NCBI GenBank assembly: GCA_910585005.1 | Contig: CAJUCN010000022.1 | Coordinates: forward strand, 1-41,916 | Source: an uncultured Lachnospiraceae bacterium | GTDB taxonomy: Bacteria > Bacillota > Clostridia > Lachnospirales > Lachnospiraceae | Reading direction: 5' to 3' | DNA length: 41,916 nucleotides | Notes under the pieces: generated by a model | What the model saw: the letters and a program-made list of their open reading frames with translations, nothing else | Database searches by the model: none | Told to the model about the DNA's origin: nothing | Shown here: piece after piece, positions 1 to 7,962 of the stretch | How the letters are laid out: each line of letters starts with the position of its first letter | Position numbering within the stretch: the first letter of the stretch is position 1 | Made by a program: the position numbers and the translations under genes

Positions 1-29
1 CGGGTAGAAAAAATTTTGTTTTTTTCGAT

Positions 30-51
30 TGTCTACTTGACGGGTAGCACA
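30..51. mobile_element. possible terminal inverted repeat of an IS3-type element, cut by the left edge
   Basis: Read on the minus strand the segment begins TGTGCTACCCGTCAAG and ends GTAGACA, the TG...CA layout and CCC-GTCAAGTAGACA-like body seen at IS3-family (IS150-like) termini. The heptamer cgggtag occurs at 1-7 and again at 41-47. If this reading is right the element lies to the left, outside the window, and its outer end is near base 51. No transposase sequence and no second end are visible, so the call rests on resemblance alone. Confidence 0.3.
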
Positions 52-134
52 CCAATTTCATGGGATTCTCTCTTTCTCAAGGTCTGGAACCAAAATCGGA
101 ATTAACCGACAGCCCCTTTCTGTCAAATGACATA

Positions 135-944
135 TTACCCTCTATGAATAACACCCATAATTTCTTTAGCATTATATGTCCTGCCCCAGTAAACCATACC
201 AGCAGAAACACTGCCGTCAGGGTTTTGCACATGTACGTTCGCTTCGGCCACAGTCACCGTTCCGTTTTCAGGGTTGATTCCTGTGACGAAAGCGTAGTGT
301 CCTGCTCCGCCGTTTGCCGCGGGGTCAAGCATGATGATGTCATATAGGTTGATTGGCGTGCCTTTGCCCGTCATGACCGTTGCGGGAGCTGTGCCGTAAA
401 TCATGTCCTGAAGCATGAGGGCGAATCCGCCGCATGCTGCGTAGTTCCTGTGAAGGCCATCGTCCTTTGTATCGCCGAGCCAGTGGTACCAGTGGTTTTC
501 ATCGAACACTCTGCCTGTGGGAATCAGTTTCTGTACTTCTGCGAGACATTCTGCAATCCCACCTTCATTGCCTTCCAGCATGATAGGGGAATGCCAGTAC
601 CTGCCGTCATCGTCTTTTGCATCAACGAGCCAACTGTGGTCTACGTTGTAGTCAACAAGAGCCGTAGCAGGAATGGTCCATGAGTCTGTTTTTGTTTGCA
701 TAGCCTGTACGTCAGCATAAGGCTTTCTTCCCTCTGTTTTCCCATAGGTTACATAATGATTGTAAAGAGCCGCTTCGTCTGTTCCAAGAGCGGCTACAAC
801 GTCAGGATTATTTTTTGCGTAGAACTCCGCATCAAACGTCTGACCGTCAGGCATAGTCTTTGGTGCCGCATTTACATTTAGAGTCGCTCCAAACAGAATA
901 CTAACCATCATTACCGTAATAACATGTTTTCTTAATCTTCTCAT
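135..944 (-). CDS. secreted CHAP/NlpC-like cysteine hydrolase-fold protein
   Basis: A 269-residue protein starting at the ATG at 944, after an AGGGAGAG ribosome site; an upstream in-frame start at 971 has no such site. Residues 1-26 form a signal peptide ending in NVNAA. Residues ~33-67 hold the FDAEFYAKNNPDVVAALG module with a following YGKTEGRKP, a short repeat common in Lachnospiraceae surface proteins. The C-terminal half looks like a CHAP-type fold: a cysteine in AACGGFALML, then GHYAFVTG with a histidine, then VTVAEANV. That arrangement suggests a wall-active amidase or peptidase, but the catalytic residues are inferred. It is the last gene of a likely three-gene operon, 30 bases after the preceding membrane protein. 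Confidence 0.6.
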   Translation of the reverse strand: MRRLRKHVITVMMVSILFGATLNVNAAPKTMPDGQTFDAEFYAKNNPDVVAALGTDEAALYNHYVTYGKTEGRKPYADVQAMQTKTDSWTIPATALVDYNVDHSWLVDAKDDDGRYWHSPIMLEGNEGGIAECLAEVQKLIPTGRVFDENHWYHWLGDTKDDGLHRNYAACGGFALMLQDMIYGTAPATVMTGKGTPINLYDIIMLDPAANGGAGHYAFVTGINPENGTVTVAEANVHVQNPDGSVSAGMVYWGRTYNAKEIMGVIHRG

Positions 945-974
945 ATCTTTCTCTCCCTTTCCAAAACACAACTT

Positions 975-1376
975 TTATTTGTTTTGCATTCCAGCCATAA
1001 TCATTGTAATTTCTGTATTTATCTTTTTGGGCAAACCAGATTGATTAATACTTCCCACTATAGCAGTAACAAATGGTACCCAACATAATATCCATCCAGT
1101 TGCAAGGCCTATTATTTTACCCGTCCAGTCACCATCTACATAATTTATACATAATAGATTGCCATTTAAAATTATATTTGCTGTTATTCCCAATCCCATA
1201 CCTAAAAGCATATTTACACCACCACAGTTTTTATCAAAAGTAAGCCTTATACTGTTTGGTGATAATGAGGCAACTGCAACCCCAAAGCCTTGTGCTTGAA
1301 AACTATCCCTTAATTTTGTTGCCAGAATATTCAAGTCGAAATTATCCGGCACGTTAAGTGTTAATGTGTCTGCCAT
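975..1376 (-). CDS. membrane protein of unknown function
   Basis: A 133-residue protein with a good AGGAG site just before its ATG at 1376, four bases after the stop of the DUF2752 gene, so the two are probably cotranscribed. The first ~70 residues are soluble-looking with alternating beta/alpha character. Hydrophobic stretches follow around residues 55-72 (VNMLLGMGLGITANIILNG) and 88-110 (IIGLATGWILCWVPFVTAIVG), which suggests one or two membrane passes. The gene is clearly A+T-richer than most of the window. I do not recognise the family, and its role can only be guessed from its neighbours, a DUF2752 membrane protein and a secreted CHAP-like protein. Confidence 0.55.
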   Translation of the reverse strand: MADTLTLNVPDNFDLNILATKLRDSFQAQGFGVAVASLSPNSIRLTFDKNCGGVNMLLGMGLGITANIILNGNLLCINYVDGDWTGKIIGLATGWILCWVPFVTAIVGSINQSGLPKKINTEITMIMAGMQNK

Positions 1377-1380
1377 ACCA

Positions 1381-1755
1381 CTATCTCCTTTGCATAAAAT
1401 ATTGAATTATTAGAATAATCCATCTTAATAAGTACATTGACAAGAACACTATTATATAAGTCTGTTCTCTCTCCTTTCTAATATGTAATCCATCTCTGAA
1501 TACAGTATACAAAGAACATATTACCGGTATCAGAAATAATGGATGGTATTTAAATGCCATTCTAAAATCAAATTGTAACGCTGCCATGATTGCACGAGTA
1601 GTTCCGCACCCAGGGCAACCTATGTCTAAAAAATTTGAAAATGGACATTTATACACGCAACATATCAAAAAAAATAATATTAACTTCCAGAGCCTTATGC
1701 AGATACAAACAATGCATTTCTTGCCTTTGTCACTATTAAGAAAAAATTTATTCAT
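1381..1755 (-). CDS. DUF2752 family membrane protein
   Basis: About 124 residues from the ATG at 1755. A longer TTG-start form from 1791 lacks a ribosome site. The motif DIGCPGCGTTRAIMAAL followed by AFKYHPLFL is the hallmark of the DUF2752 family, small proteins with a conserved CPGCG-x-TR motif. Hydrophobic segments flank the motif (residues ~19-33, ~63-78 and ~95-112). The function of the family is not established. A TTGACA lies at 1785-1790 on this strand, unusually close to the start: with a 17-base spacer the transcript would begin almost at the ATG. It heads the operon that ends with the secreted CHAP-like protein. It is A+T-rich, like its downstream neighbour. Confidence 0.7.
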   Translation of the reverse strand: MNKFFLNSDKGKKCIVCICIRLWKLILFFLICCVYKCPFSNFLDIGCPGCGTTRAIMAALQFDFRMAFKYHPLFLIPVICSLYTVFRDGLHIRKEREQTYIIVFLSMYLLRWIILIIQYFMQRR

Positions 1756-1841
1756 TTGTCTTACTTTATCCTGCTTTATGCTACTTGTCAATAATATATG
1801 CTACAAAATGCTATTCTTCAATAAAAAGGAGTTATTTCATT

Positions 1842-2006
1842 ATGAAACCACTAAAAACAAAAGTTAGTATTACTTTAGATATTGATTTAGTCGAAACGAT
1901 TAAAAAAATGGCTGAAAAAGACGACCGTTCTTTTAGTCAATATATTAATTTAGTTTTAAAAGAATGGATTGCAAATAGTAATTTCAACAAAAATAATGTT
2001 ATTTGA
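1842..2006 (+). CDS. small ribbon-helix-helix (Arc/MetJ-like) DNA-binding protein
   Basis: A 54-residue protein whose ATG at 1842 follows an AAAGGAG site (1825-1831); the in-frame extension upstream has no site. The sequence TKVSITLDIDLVETIKKMAEKDDRSFSQYINLVLKEWI is a typical ribbon-helix-helix: a beta strand of alternating residues, then two helices with an S-F-S-x-Y-I turn. Such proteins bind DNA as dimers and often serve as antitoxins or autoregulators, but there is no toxin-like partner here; the next gene, 550 bases away, is a GNAT protein. It is divergent from the DUF2752 operon with about 86 bases between the two starts, so it may control that promoter. A hairpin follows its stop codon. 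Confidence 0.6.
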   Translation: MKPLKTKVSITLDIDLVETIKKMAEKDDRSFSQYINLVLKEWIANSNFNKNNVI

Positions 2007-2017
2007 ATAAGAACATT

Positions 2018-2058
2018 CAAAGGCAAGCCGCTCCTCTTTAGGGAATGTCTTGCCTTTG
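2018..2058 (+). terminator. hairpin downstream of the RHH gene
   Basis: A perfect 10-base stem, CAAAGGCAAG (2018-2027) with CTTGCCTTTG (2049-2058), encloses a 21-base loop just after the stop codon of the ribbon-helix-helix gene. The following T-run is poor (TTTGAACACC), so termination may be weak or bidirectional. Confidence 0.55.
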
Positions 2059-2490
2059 TTTGAACACCTTTTTGAACACGTTTAAATAGAGATGCACTGA
2101 AATCCCTTCTTTTACTGCATTTGCGAAAATAAAAAATAAAATCAGTGTTTTTTCAGATATTGCTTACTTGTTCTTTTATAAGTGTTTTAAAGTCATTTTG
2201 CAAGAATCTGACATTTTTTATCTTTTTACCGCCACTTTTGCAGCTTGTAAAAAATTATTGGGTATGAGACAGCTTTACCTTTAACTAAATAGCAATTGTG
2301 CTAATGTTCACAGATCTGTTTCAGAAGGATTAAGAATATGTACGAAAATCAATAAGAAATGCTTTGAAAGATATTAAAAAAACTATCCCGAATGAATTTC
2401 GGCGGAATGAAATTCACGGGATTTATCATATAAAGAAATCAAACAGGTATATACCTTTGACTTTAGACCGGAAAATCATATTTACAAAAA
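2059..2490. other. gene-poor A+T-rich stretch
   Basis: No convincing gene is seen here. A plus-strand open frame at 2364-2552 begins at a TTG, has no matched ribosome site and resembles no family I know. A GAAGGA site near 2323-2334 leads only into a five-codon frame (ATG at 2339). The stretch may be decayed sequence. Confidence 0.4.
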
Positions 2491-2522
2491 TTGTACGACT
2501 TCGTACCAAGGTATGCTATAAT
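2491..2522 (+). promoter_or_regulatory. promoter with palindromic operator upstream of the GNAT gene
   Basis: TTGTAC (2491-2496) and TATAAT (2517-2522) are separated by 20 bases. A perfect dyad, GTACGA-ct-TCGTAC (2493-2506), overlaps the -35 element. A 20-base spacer together with a dyad suggests a regulated promoter, either MerR-like (activator-twisted) or repressed at the dyad. The start codon of the acetyltransferase is 35 bases downstream. Confidence 0.5.
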
Positions 2523-2556
2523 CAAATCAACAAATTGGGATTCGTGAGGTGAGCCT

Positions 2557-3027
2557 ATGAACTACATCAGAAAAGCGGGGATACAGGATTCTTCAAGATT
2601 AGCGGAAATTTTGATTTTTACCAAAAGAATGAACTACAGAAAAATCTTTCGTGACGACAAGGTTTCATTCGGAGCAATGCAGGTCTACCCTTTGGCGCAA
2701 GATTATATTAACCACTCTGAAAAGTTGGAAAATATTTGGGTATATGACGATGAATTTGTAAAGGGAATGATTCATATAAAAGACAAAGCGATTATCGAAC
2801 TATATGTAGACTCTTTCTTTCAAAATGAGGGGATCGGGGCGAAATTAATTGAATTTGCAATTCAAACGTTTCATGTTCAAAAATTGTTTGTGTTAGAAAA
2901 AAATATCCGTGCAATCCGTTTTTATCAGCGTCATGGTTTTTCGCTAACACATGAACGGCAGCTAGAAGAAGGAACAACAGAATATATTGTAAAAATGACC
3001 TATAAAAGAGACTGCCGCCTACAGTAA
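2557..3027 (+). CDS. GNAT family N-acetyltransferase
   Basis: A 156-residue protein with a GAGGTGAG ribosome site directly before the ATG. It fits the GNAT fold: IIELYVDSFFQNEGIGAKLI (residues ~78-97) contains the acetyl-CoA pyrophosphate-binding Q-x-E-G-I-G-x-K/L motif A. KLFVLEKNIRAIRFYQRHGF (~109-128) is motif B with the usual N-x-x-A-x-x-F-Y-x-x-x-G-F signature. The substrate cannot be read from sequence; proteins of this subtype acetylate small amines or protein N-termini. It stands alone behind its own regulated promoter. Transcription appears monocistronic, and no clear terminator was found downstream. Confidence 0.85.
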   Translation: MNYIRKAGIQDSSRLAEILIFTKRMNYRKIFRDDKVSFGAMQVYPLAQDYINHSEKLENIWVYDDEFVKGMIHIKDKAIIELYVDSFFQNEGIGAKLIEFAIQTFHVQKLFVLEKNIRAIRFYQRHGFSLTHERQLEEGTTEYIVKMTYKRDCRLQ

Positions 3028-3226
3028 GGACATACTCTGCTGTACCACTAGCTATATTCGGAATATAGGCGCTTAATAAACTGAACAAAAACTACAAAAT
3101 GAAAGAACCAAAATACATATAAAATAATTTGTGCAAGGGAAAAATGCCTAGGTCACGCCCATGCAAATAACCTGTCCACATAAAAATATTTCATTCCCTA
3201 TCCTCCTTCCCCCAATTATCTTCTTA

Positions 3227-4303
3227 CTATTTATCTGTATTCAGATGAAATTCTATCAAATGATTTGTTTTCCTATTTGCAAAAATCTCTCCATTGCCAG
3301 TAGTCAGATTATACAGAACGCTCCATTGCAGCTTATCTGCATCACCGTCAAAAACGCCAACATGGGCCAGTAATTGAACTGCCTGCCTTACCTCAAGCAT
3401 ACCTCCGTTTGTTTCTATTGCGTTTTCCACTTCGTCATAGCGTTCAAATTCTGTAAAGCCTTCTCCAATATTTAATCCATCATAGGCAATAAAATTAGAA
3501 GCGATTTGATATTCCGCCTCTGTTTCAACAACACAAAGCTCTTGATCGACATATTCTACAATGACAGAATGTCCACTTGCATCGGCAATCAAATAATGAC
3601 ACTCGATTCCCCCGGAAAAATAGATATTGTATTGCTTTAGCAATTCAATGGCTTCTTCTATCGTAGCCGCCTTATCGAGCACAAGGCGGATTGTCGTCGT
3701 GGTATTTAACGTTACTTTATCAAAACTGTAGGGCGCTTGCGCCTCTGGCACTGCAAGCAGGGCAATTGCAAGGCCCTTTTCATTCATTCCATCAAAAGGA
3801 AGAAACGGTGCGGCCAAAGTCAAGAAACGGTCAAAGAACGAACCTTCAGGCAAATTGTCCTTTGAATATCCCGCAAACGCAAGGTTGACCGTGGAAACCG
3901 AAGCATAACCGTTATCAGGTGCAGTGAAAAGCTGTAGGGATGGCGCATATGTAAAATCAAAATTCCTTCCAAACAAAACATTGCCGTTTTCGTCTTTCAC
4001 CACAAAGGCGGTACAGCCGTCTCCTGTAACCCCCAAATCTATTGGCAGCCCTTTCAGCAGCCGCCTTGTCACAAAAGCTTCGATATCTGCATCGTTGTTG
4101 GCACCCACCTCCAAAAATTCATCAAAGCCATAATCACCGTAATAGGTCATTTCATACATGCCATAATCATCCATCTTTTCCAATGACATAAGGGAACGCA
4201 GTTCATTCCAAAACAAAAGGAATGCTGCCATTAAAATACTCAGCAAAGCTATCCCCATACCTATTAAAATCCTAAAAACTGTTTTCTTCTCTCTTTGTAT
4301 CAC
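3227..4303 (-). CDS. membrane-anchored linear amide C-N hydrolase (choloylglycine hydrolase / C45-like)
   Basis: About 358 residues if translation begins at the GTG at 4303, which follows AGGGG closely; a TTG at 4336 has no ribosome site. One N-terminal membrane helix (residues ~11-33) is followed by a spacer and then GDGCTAFVVKDENGNVLFGRN, the N-nucleophile region of this superfamily with the presumed catalytic Cys near residue 97 and the Arg/Asn of GRNFDF. MNEKGLAIALL and the conserved Asn-Thr-Thr-Thr-Ile-Arg region follow. Enzymes of the superfamily hydrolyse linear amides such as bile-salt conjugates, penicillin V or N-acyl amines; which amide is used here is unknown. The nucleophile is internal, so either processing after GDG is needed or the protein acts as a membrane-held proenzyme. 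It lies about 100 bases downstream of the ABC permease gene, in the same orientation. Confidence 0.75.
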   Translation of the reverse strand: MIQREKKTVFRILIGMGIALLSILMAAFLLFWNELRSLMSLEKMDDYGMYEMTYYGDYGFDEFLEVGANNDADIEAFVTRRLLKGLPIDLGVTGDGCTAFVVKDENGNVLFGRNFDFTYAPSLQLFTAPDNGYASVSTVNLAFAGYSKDNLPEGSFFDRFLTLAAPFLPFDGMNEKGLAIALLAVPEAQAPYSFDKVTLNTTTTIRLVLDKAATIEEAIELLKQYNIYFSGGIECHYLIADASGHSVIVEYVDQELCVVETEAEYQIASNFIAYDGLNIGEGFTEFERYDEVENAIETNGGMLEVRQAVQLLAHVGVFDGDADKLQWSVLYNLTTGNGEIFANRKTNHLIEFHLNTDK

Positions 4304-4439
4304 GTTTCCCCTGCTCCATTTTGAAAGGATCACCAAATACCAAAACTGTCACTTGCCAATGGATCTGATTCCTCATACGCAAACCCGCTTTGTTCCATTA
4401 CTTATTTTACTTGATATAGAATTATCACACAATACTAAA

Positions 4440-5654
4440 CTAACACCTCCAACACGGTATAAGCAATACAACCATTTCAACTGCCAGTAAAACAACCAGT
4501 ACATATATGATCGTCGGCATGGTCCCAACCACTCCTGCCAGTAAAAGCATAACTATAGGTACCACATATTTTCGTGGGTGATGCCACAAGTCGCTCTCAA
4601 TTTTCCATCCCCGGACCGGGTAAAACCATTCCAAAAGAATGGAAAAAACTGCACTCTGCATGGCAAAGAAAACAGCCGTAATCATCATCCGAACCGTAAC
4701 GCCGCCCGTCTGGATATGCAGGCTGCAAAGAAAAATTACATCTGCAGCTATGTTACATACGAAAATAAAGAAACAATAAGGCACGCAAAAAGCCTTTTTT
4801 TGACCGGGCAAGAAACGCACCGCCTGTTCAAAAGCATGATCGCAGGATAGTAAAATGCAAATAGGCGTATTCAAAGATAAAATAGCAAAACCAATGGGAA
4901 TAACAAACAGGCTTTCCATCTGCCTTAAAAATACAGGTAAGGCACAAGCTGCACACCACATGACCACAGAATTTATTAAATAGTTTTGATGATATTTGAA
5001 ATACCGGACGAAATAAAGCCATATGGAATGATAGCCGTACCCTCTCATGCTTTTTTTACTTTTCTTTCCCTGAAAATAGAATGCATATCCGTCCGCATTT
5101 CGCAATACCAGAAATGCCAAGACGCTGCTAACTAATATCATTGGAATAAACCACGGTTTGTCCTCCCCAGTAAAAACAATAACAAGTACTATAGCAGTCC
5201 AAAAAATTCCCCCATACCAATATTTTTTCAAAGAAAAAATGGCAGCCGTCATAAGGATTGCGTTTCCCGCACAAAGAATACCGGATAACATTTCCATCCG
5301 GCTCCACGCCGACACAGCCAGTAAAACCGCCAGCAGAGCCATCGTTTTCGTCAAAAAAGTATAAACGCCCATTGCGGCTACATAGGAGCAGACAAATGCT
5401 CTCCTTTCAAAGGGAAGCATGATCATGTTCTGCATATGAGCGGCGTTATCCTCCGAAGAAAGAGCCTGCCACATCATTCCCGCGCTAAAAGTACTTATCA
5501 TCAAATAGAAAAGAAACGGCGCAATGGAAACTTGAAAATCAGCAAGATATAATCCCAAAAACAAAATCAGATAGATAAAAATCATCCTTGTTAGTCTCTC
5601 ATATTTGGCGCCAAATAAGTTTTTTGAAAAGGCGCTAAATGTCATTTTTATCAT
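4440..5654 (-). CDS. ABC transporter permease-like integral membrane protein
   Basis: 404 residues with about ten hydrophobic segments spread over the whole length (for example IFIYLILFLGLYLADF near the N-terminus and YVVPIVMLLLAGVVG near the C-terminus). A basic central loop GKKSKKSMRGYGYHS lies around residues 195-210. Its start codon lies 20 bases inside the end of the ATP-binding gene, so the two are translationally coupled and form one transporter. The architecture suggests an ABC-2 type exporter half. I see no family signature that would name the substrate. Placement downstream of a LytTR two-component system suggests peptide or antimicrobial export, or resistance; this is inference. 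Confidence 0.7.
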   Translation of the reverse strand: MIKMTFSAFSKNLFGAKYERLTRMIFIYLILFLGLYLADFQVSIAPFLFYLMISTFSAGMMWQALSSEDNAAHMQNMIMLPFERRAFVCSYVAAMGVYTFLTKTMALLAVLLAVSAWSRMEMLSGILCAGNAILMTAAIFSLKKYWYGGIFWTAIVLVIVFTGEDKPWFIPMILVSSVLAFLVLRNADGYAFYFQGKKSKKSMRGYGYHSIWLYFVRYFKYHQNYLINSVVMWCAACALPVFLRQMESLFVIPIGFAILSLNTPICILLSCDHAFEQAVRFLPGQKKAFCVPYCFFIFVCNIAADVIFLCSLHIQTGGVTVRMMITAVFFAMQSAVFSILLEWFYPVRGWKIESDLWHHPRKYVVPIVMLLLAGVVGTMPTIIYVLVVLLAVEMVVLLIPCWRC

Positions 5655-6342
5655 ACAAAGCCTCCCGAATGCTTACCGCATTCATCTGTCCTCTTTCAAA
5701 GGTCTGACGGATTCTTCCGTCTTCCAAAACCAATACCCGGTCAGAAGTCAACGTGATGCTTTCCAGAATGTGGGAAGAAAACAAGACCGTACCGTACTCC
5801 TTGTAACCAGCAATTTGCCTGTACAAATATTCCGTACTTTCAAAATCCAATCCATTCACCGGCTCATCCAGCAAAAGCAGTTCCGGTTTTAATGCAAAAG
5901 CAGTAATCAGAAAAGCCTTTTTCCGGTTACCGGTTGAAAGGTCTTTTAATAAAACATCTGTATATTCTCCAAAGCGAAACCCTTGTATCAACTCCGATAC
6001 ATCTGGCAGTTTTCTTTTATAAGCCGCAAAAACATAAGAAAGATACTCACGGAAAGTAAAGTACTGAAAGGAATTATCCTCTGCAAACACAGTATATCGG
6101 CAAAATTTAAATCCCCGTTCCCTGAATTTTATGGAATGTCCACAAAACCAGATACCATCAGAGCGAAAAGAGGGATGCAGGCCAGATAATACCTTTATCA
6201 ATGTGGTTTTCCCGGCCCCATTTAGGCCAATCAGCCCTACCGCCTCATGTTTATCCAGCTCCAAAGAAAAGCTTGAAAGTACCACCTTTTCACCGCTGTA
6301 CCATGTGCTCAAATTTTTGATCGTCAAAAGAGAATCGCTCAT
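5635..6342 (-). CDS. ABC transporter ATP-binding protein
   Basis: 235 residues. Walker A is GLNGAGKT (residues ~38-45), the signature is LSTGNRKKA, a variant of LSGGQ, Walker B is LLLLDEPVNGLD and the switch histidine lies in FSSHIL. This is a compact single-domain ATPase of the exporter (DrrA/NatA-like) type. It is preceded by a 56-residue membrane peptide gene one base upstream of the ATG and followed by the overlapping permease gene, so the three form one operon. The degenerate signature (Asn in place of Gln) is common in ABC-2 exporters of Clostridia. The substrate is unknown. Confidence 0.9.
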   Translation of the reverse strand: MSDSLLTIKNLSTWYSGEKVVLSSFSLELDKHEAVGLIGLNGAGKTTLIKVLSGLHPSFRSDGIWFCGHSIKFRERGFKFCRYTVFAEDNSFQYFTFREYLSYVFAAYKRKLPDVSELIQGFRFGEYTDVLLKDLSTGNRKKAFLITAFALKPELLLLDEPVNGLDFESTEYLYRQIAGYKEYGTVLFSSHILESITLTSDRVLVLEDGRIRQTFERGQMNAVSIREALYDKNDI

Positions 6343-6343
6343 T

Positions 6344-6514
6344 TTATCTTCCCCCTTTATGGGTCTTTTTCCATGCGGCGTAAGCTGAATGCAGGAATGC
6401 CCCGCCTAAAATAATATATAGAAACGTCAGTTCAAATTTACCCGATATCCCGCTTGCAATAGCCGCTGCCAGCCAGACCAAACCTACAAATCCACGAATA
6501 GATACATGACGCAT
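6344..6514 (-). CDS. small membrane peptide (56 residues) opening the ABC operon
   Basis: This short gene has a strong AGGAGG site (6523-6528) eight bases before its ATG at 6514. It ends in TAA one base before the ATPase start codon. The peptide starts MRHVSIRGFVGLVWLAAAIA and ends AYAAWKKTHKGGR. It has two hydrophobic segments (residues ~8-21 and ~29-46) and a basic tail, so it is probably a small inner-membrane protein. I do not recognise a family. Its position between a sensor kinase terminator and the ABC pair suggests an accessory subunit of the transporter or a small regulator of it; that is inference. Confidence 0.65.
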   Translation of the reverse strand: MRHVSIRGFVGLVWLAAAIASGISGKFELTFLYIILGGAFLHSAYAAWKKTHKGGR

Positions 6515-6522
6515 AACCTTTA

Positions 6523-6600
6523 CCTCCTGAAATAGTTTTTTTTTATTGTGTCCCTATCATAACTAAAAAAGTGTGGTTATGCAGAAATGTCCGTAAATGG
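6523..6600 (-). promoter_or_regulatory. candidate promoter region of the ABC operon, possibly LytTR-controlled
   Basis: After the kinase terminator the minus strand reads TTACGGACATTTCTGCATAACC, then a T-run, then TATGAT as a plausible -10 about 25 bases before the AGGAGG site. There is no good -35, as expected of an activator-dependent promoter. The response regulator next door is the obvious candidate activator. The exact binding site is not provable from sequence alone. Confidence 0.3.
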
Positions 6601-6619
6601 CAGGTTTTTGACCACGAAA

Positions 6620-6652
6620 AAGCTGCAAAGCATTTGATCTGCCTTGCAGCTT
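6620..6652 (-). terminator. intrinsic terminator of the LytTR two-component operon
   Basis: On the minus strand a 9-base stem, AAGCTGCAA with TTGCAGCTT (6644-6652 and 6620-6628), is followed by TTTTCG. It lies 11 bases after the kinase stop codon and separates the regulator-kinase operon from the ABC operon. Confidence 0.75.
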
Positions 6653-6663
6653 ATGATAATTCC

Positions 6664-7962
6664 TTATTCAACCGATACACCCTGATAGGATATAGTAGCA
6701 ACGGCCCTGAATCGATTGCCGGCATAAGATACCTGCACCATGCCATCATATTTTTCTGCGGCAGCTTGCGCGCTTTTTAATCCCCATCCATGCAATCCGT
6801 TTTCATCCTTCAACGTTTTCAACGCCCCATTTATTTTAACAGGCAGCGTTAAAAAACTGTTCTCCACCTTTATAATCAACATTTGATTGATCCGGCGAAT
6901 GGTAAGCTGGATCCATCTCTGTTCTGAAGACGGTATCTGTTTTGCGGCTTCTAACGCATTATCCAACAGATTTCCTAATATAGCGCACAGATCTGCGCTT
7001 TGAAGATTGGTACGATGGGGAAATTCTACCTGTACCTGATATTTTATTCCATTTTCTTCTGCCGTTACCGCTTTACTGTTTATCAGATAATCTACGGTTT
7101 CATCTCCTGTCCAAACGGTATCCATCATTTCCTTCACAGGCGTTTGCAATTCATCCAAATACTGCATAGCCTCATCGGTCTTGCTATGCGAAAGCAACTG
7201 ACGCAGCACACCAATATGATTATGGAGATCATGAAACAATTTTGCGTTGATCCCATAAGCGTTGTTCAAGGTGGTATATTCACGCTCTAACAGTTCCGCC
7301 TGCTCAGATTTTAATTTTGCCAGTTCCTTTTCCATTTCATACTGGCTCTTTATGTGGAATACCAGAACAGACATCATTAAAACCACCGCCATGAGCGTCC
7401 ACATATCCAGCCTGTCATCTTCCATTACAAGAACCGTCTGCTCAGACAAGGTTATCACTGCGAGAAATCCTGCAATGACAATTGCGCCGGCAAAACGGAA
7501 CGCTTCTTTGCCAGTCATATCCGGGCGCCTCAAAAGACGCCATGTCAAGACAATCAGCAGCAAATGAATACACCAGACCGCAATTTGTCCTTTTCCCGTT
7601 CCATAGTCAAGAAAAGCAGGAGAACGGAATATCACACCAAACCACGCCGCAAAAAGGAATTGCCAAAAGGAAACCCCAATCTCATAGAAAATCCCGGCAA
7701 ACAAGCTCATCCGTATATCTGCATCCTGAAAATAACCGGCGCAAAGCACAATCAAAACGGTTTCCAGGATCATACCATAAAGCTCCCCCGATCCTGTCAC
7801 GGAAAGTATGACAGCAATAACCCCTGCACCTGCCAAAACCACCACGATGCTTTTCTTTTCAGGCTTTTGAGCCAAAAGCAGCCGTGAGATCAGAAAAAGA
7901 CAGCTAATAAGCCGTATGCTTCCAGCCAAAAATCCGGAGAAGAAAATAAGCCAGTCTGTCAT
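6664..7962 (-). CDS. LytS/AgrC-type sensor histidine kinase
   Basis: 432 residues from the ATG at 7962, which overlaps the regulator stop codon as ATGA; a GGGGGG ribosome site precedes it. Six or so membrane helices occupy residues 1-205 and take the place of a periplasmic sensor domain. A coiled segment then leads to the phosphoacceptor region AKLFHDLHNHIGVLRQLL, with His244 the likely site. The ATPase domain has the N-box NLLDNALEAA and the G-box GLHGWGLKSAQ, typical of the GHKL kinases paired with LytTR regulators (AgrC, VirS). Such kinases usually sense peptides or membrane stress. The gene ends at a strong terminator, so the adjacent ABC operon is probably a regulatory target rather than cotranscribed. 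Confidence 0.88.
   Translation of the reverse strand: MTDWLIFFSGFLAGSIRLISCLFLISRLLLAQKPEKKSIVVVLAGAGVIAVILSVTGSGELYGMILETVLIVLCAGYFQDADIRMSLFAGIFYEIGVSFWQFLFAAWFGVIFRSPAFLDYGTGKGQIAVWCIHLLLIVLTWRLLRRPDMTGKEAFRFAGAIVIAGFLAVITLSEQTVLVMEDDRLDMWTLMAVVLMMSVLVFHIKSQYEMEKELAKLKSEQAELLEREYTTLNNAYGINAKLFHDLHNHIGVLRQLLSHSKTDEAMQYLDELQTPVKEMMDTVWTGDETVDYLINSKAVTAEENGIKYQVQVEFPHRTNLQSADLCAILGNLLDNALEAAKQIPSSEQRWIQLTIRRINQMLIIKVENSFLTLPVKINGALKTLKDENGLHGWGLKSAQAAAEKYDGMVQVSYAGNRFRAVATISYQGVSVE

Noticed and set aside
2364..2552. 62-codon plus-strand open frame before the GNAT gene
   Set aside because: TTG start without a ribosome site, overlaps a well-formed promoter, and no recognisable family.
4337..4402. 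22-codon minus-strand frame starting ATG at 4402 between permease and amidase genes
   Set aside because: No ribosome site and no similarity seen; likely chance.
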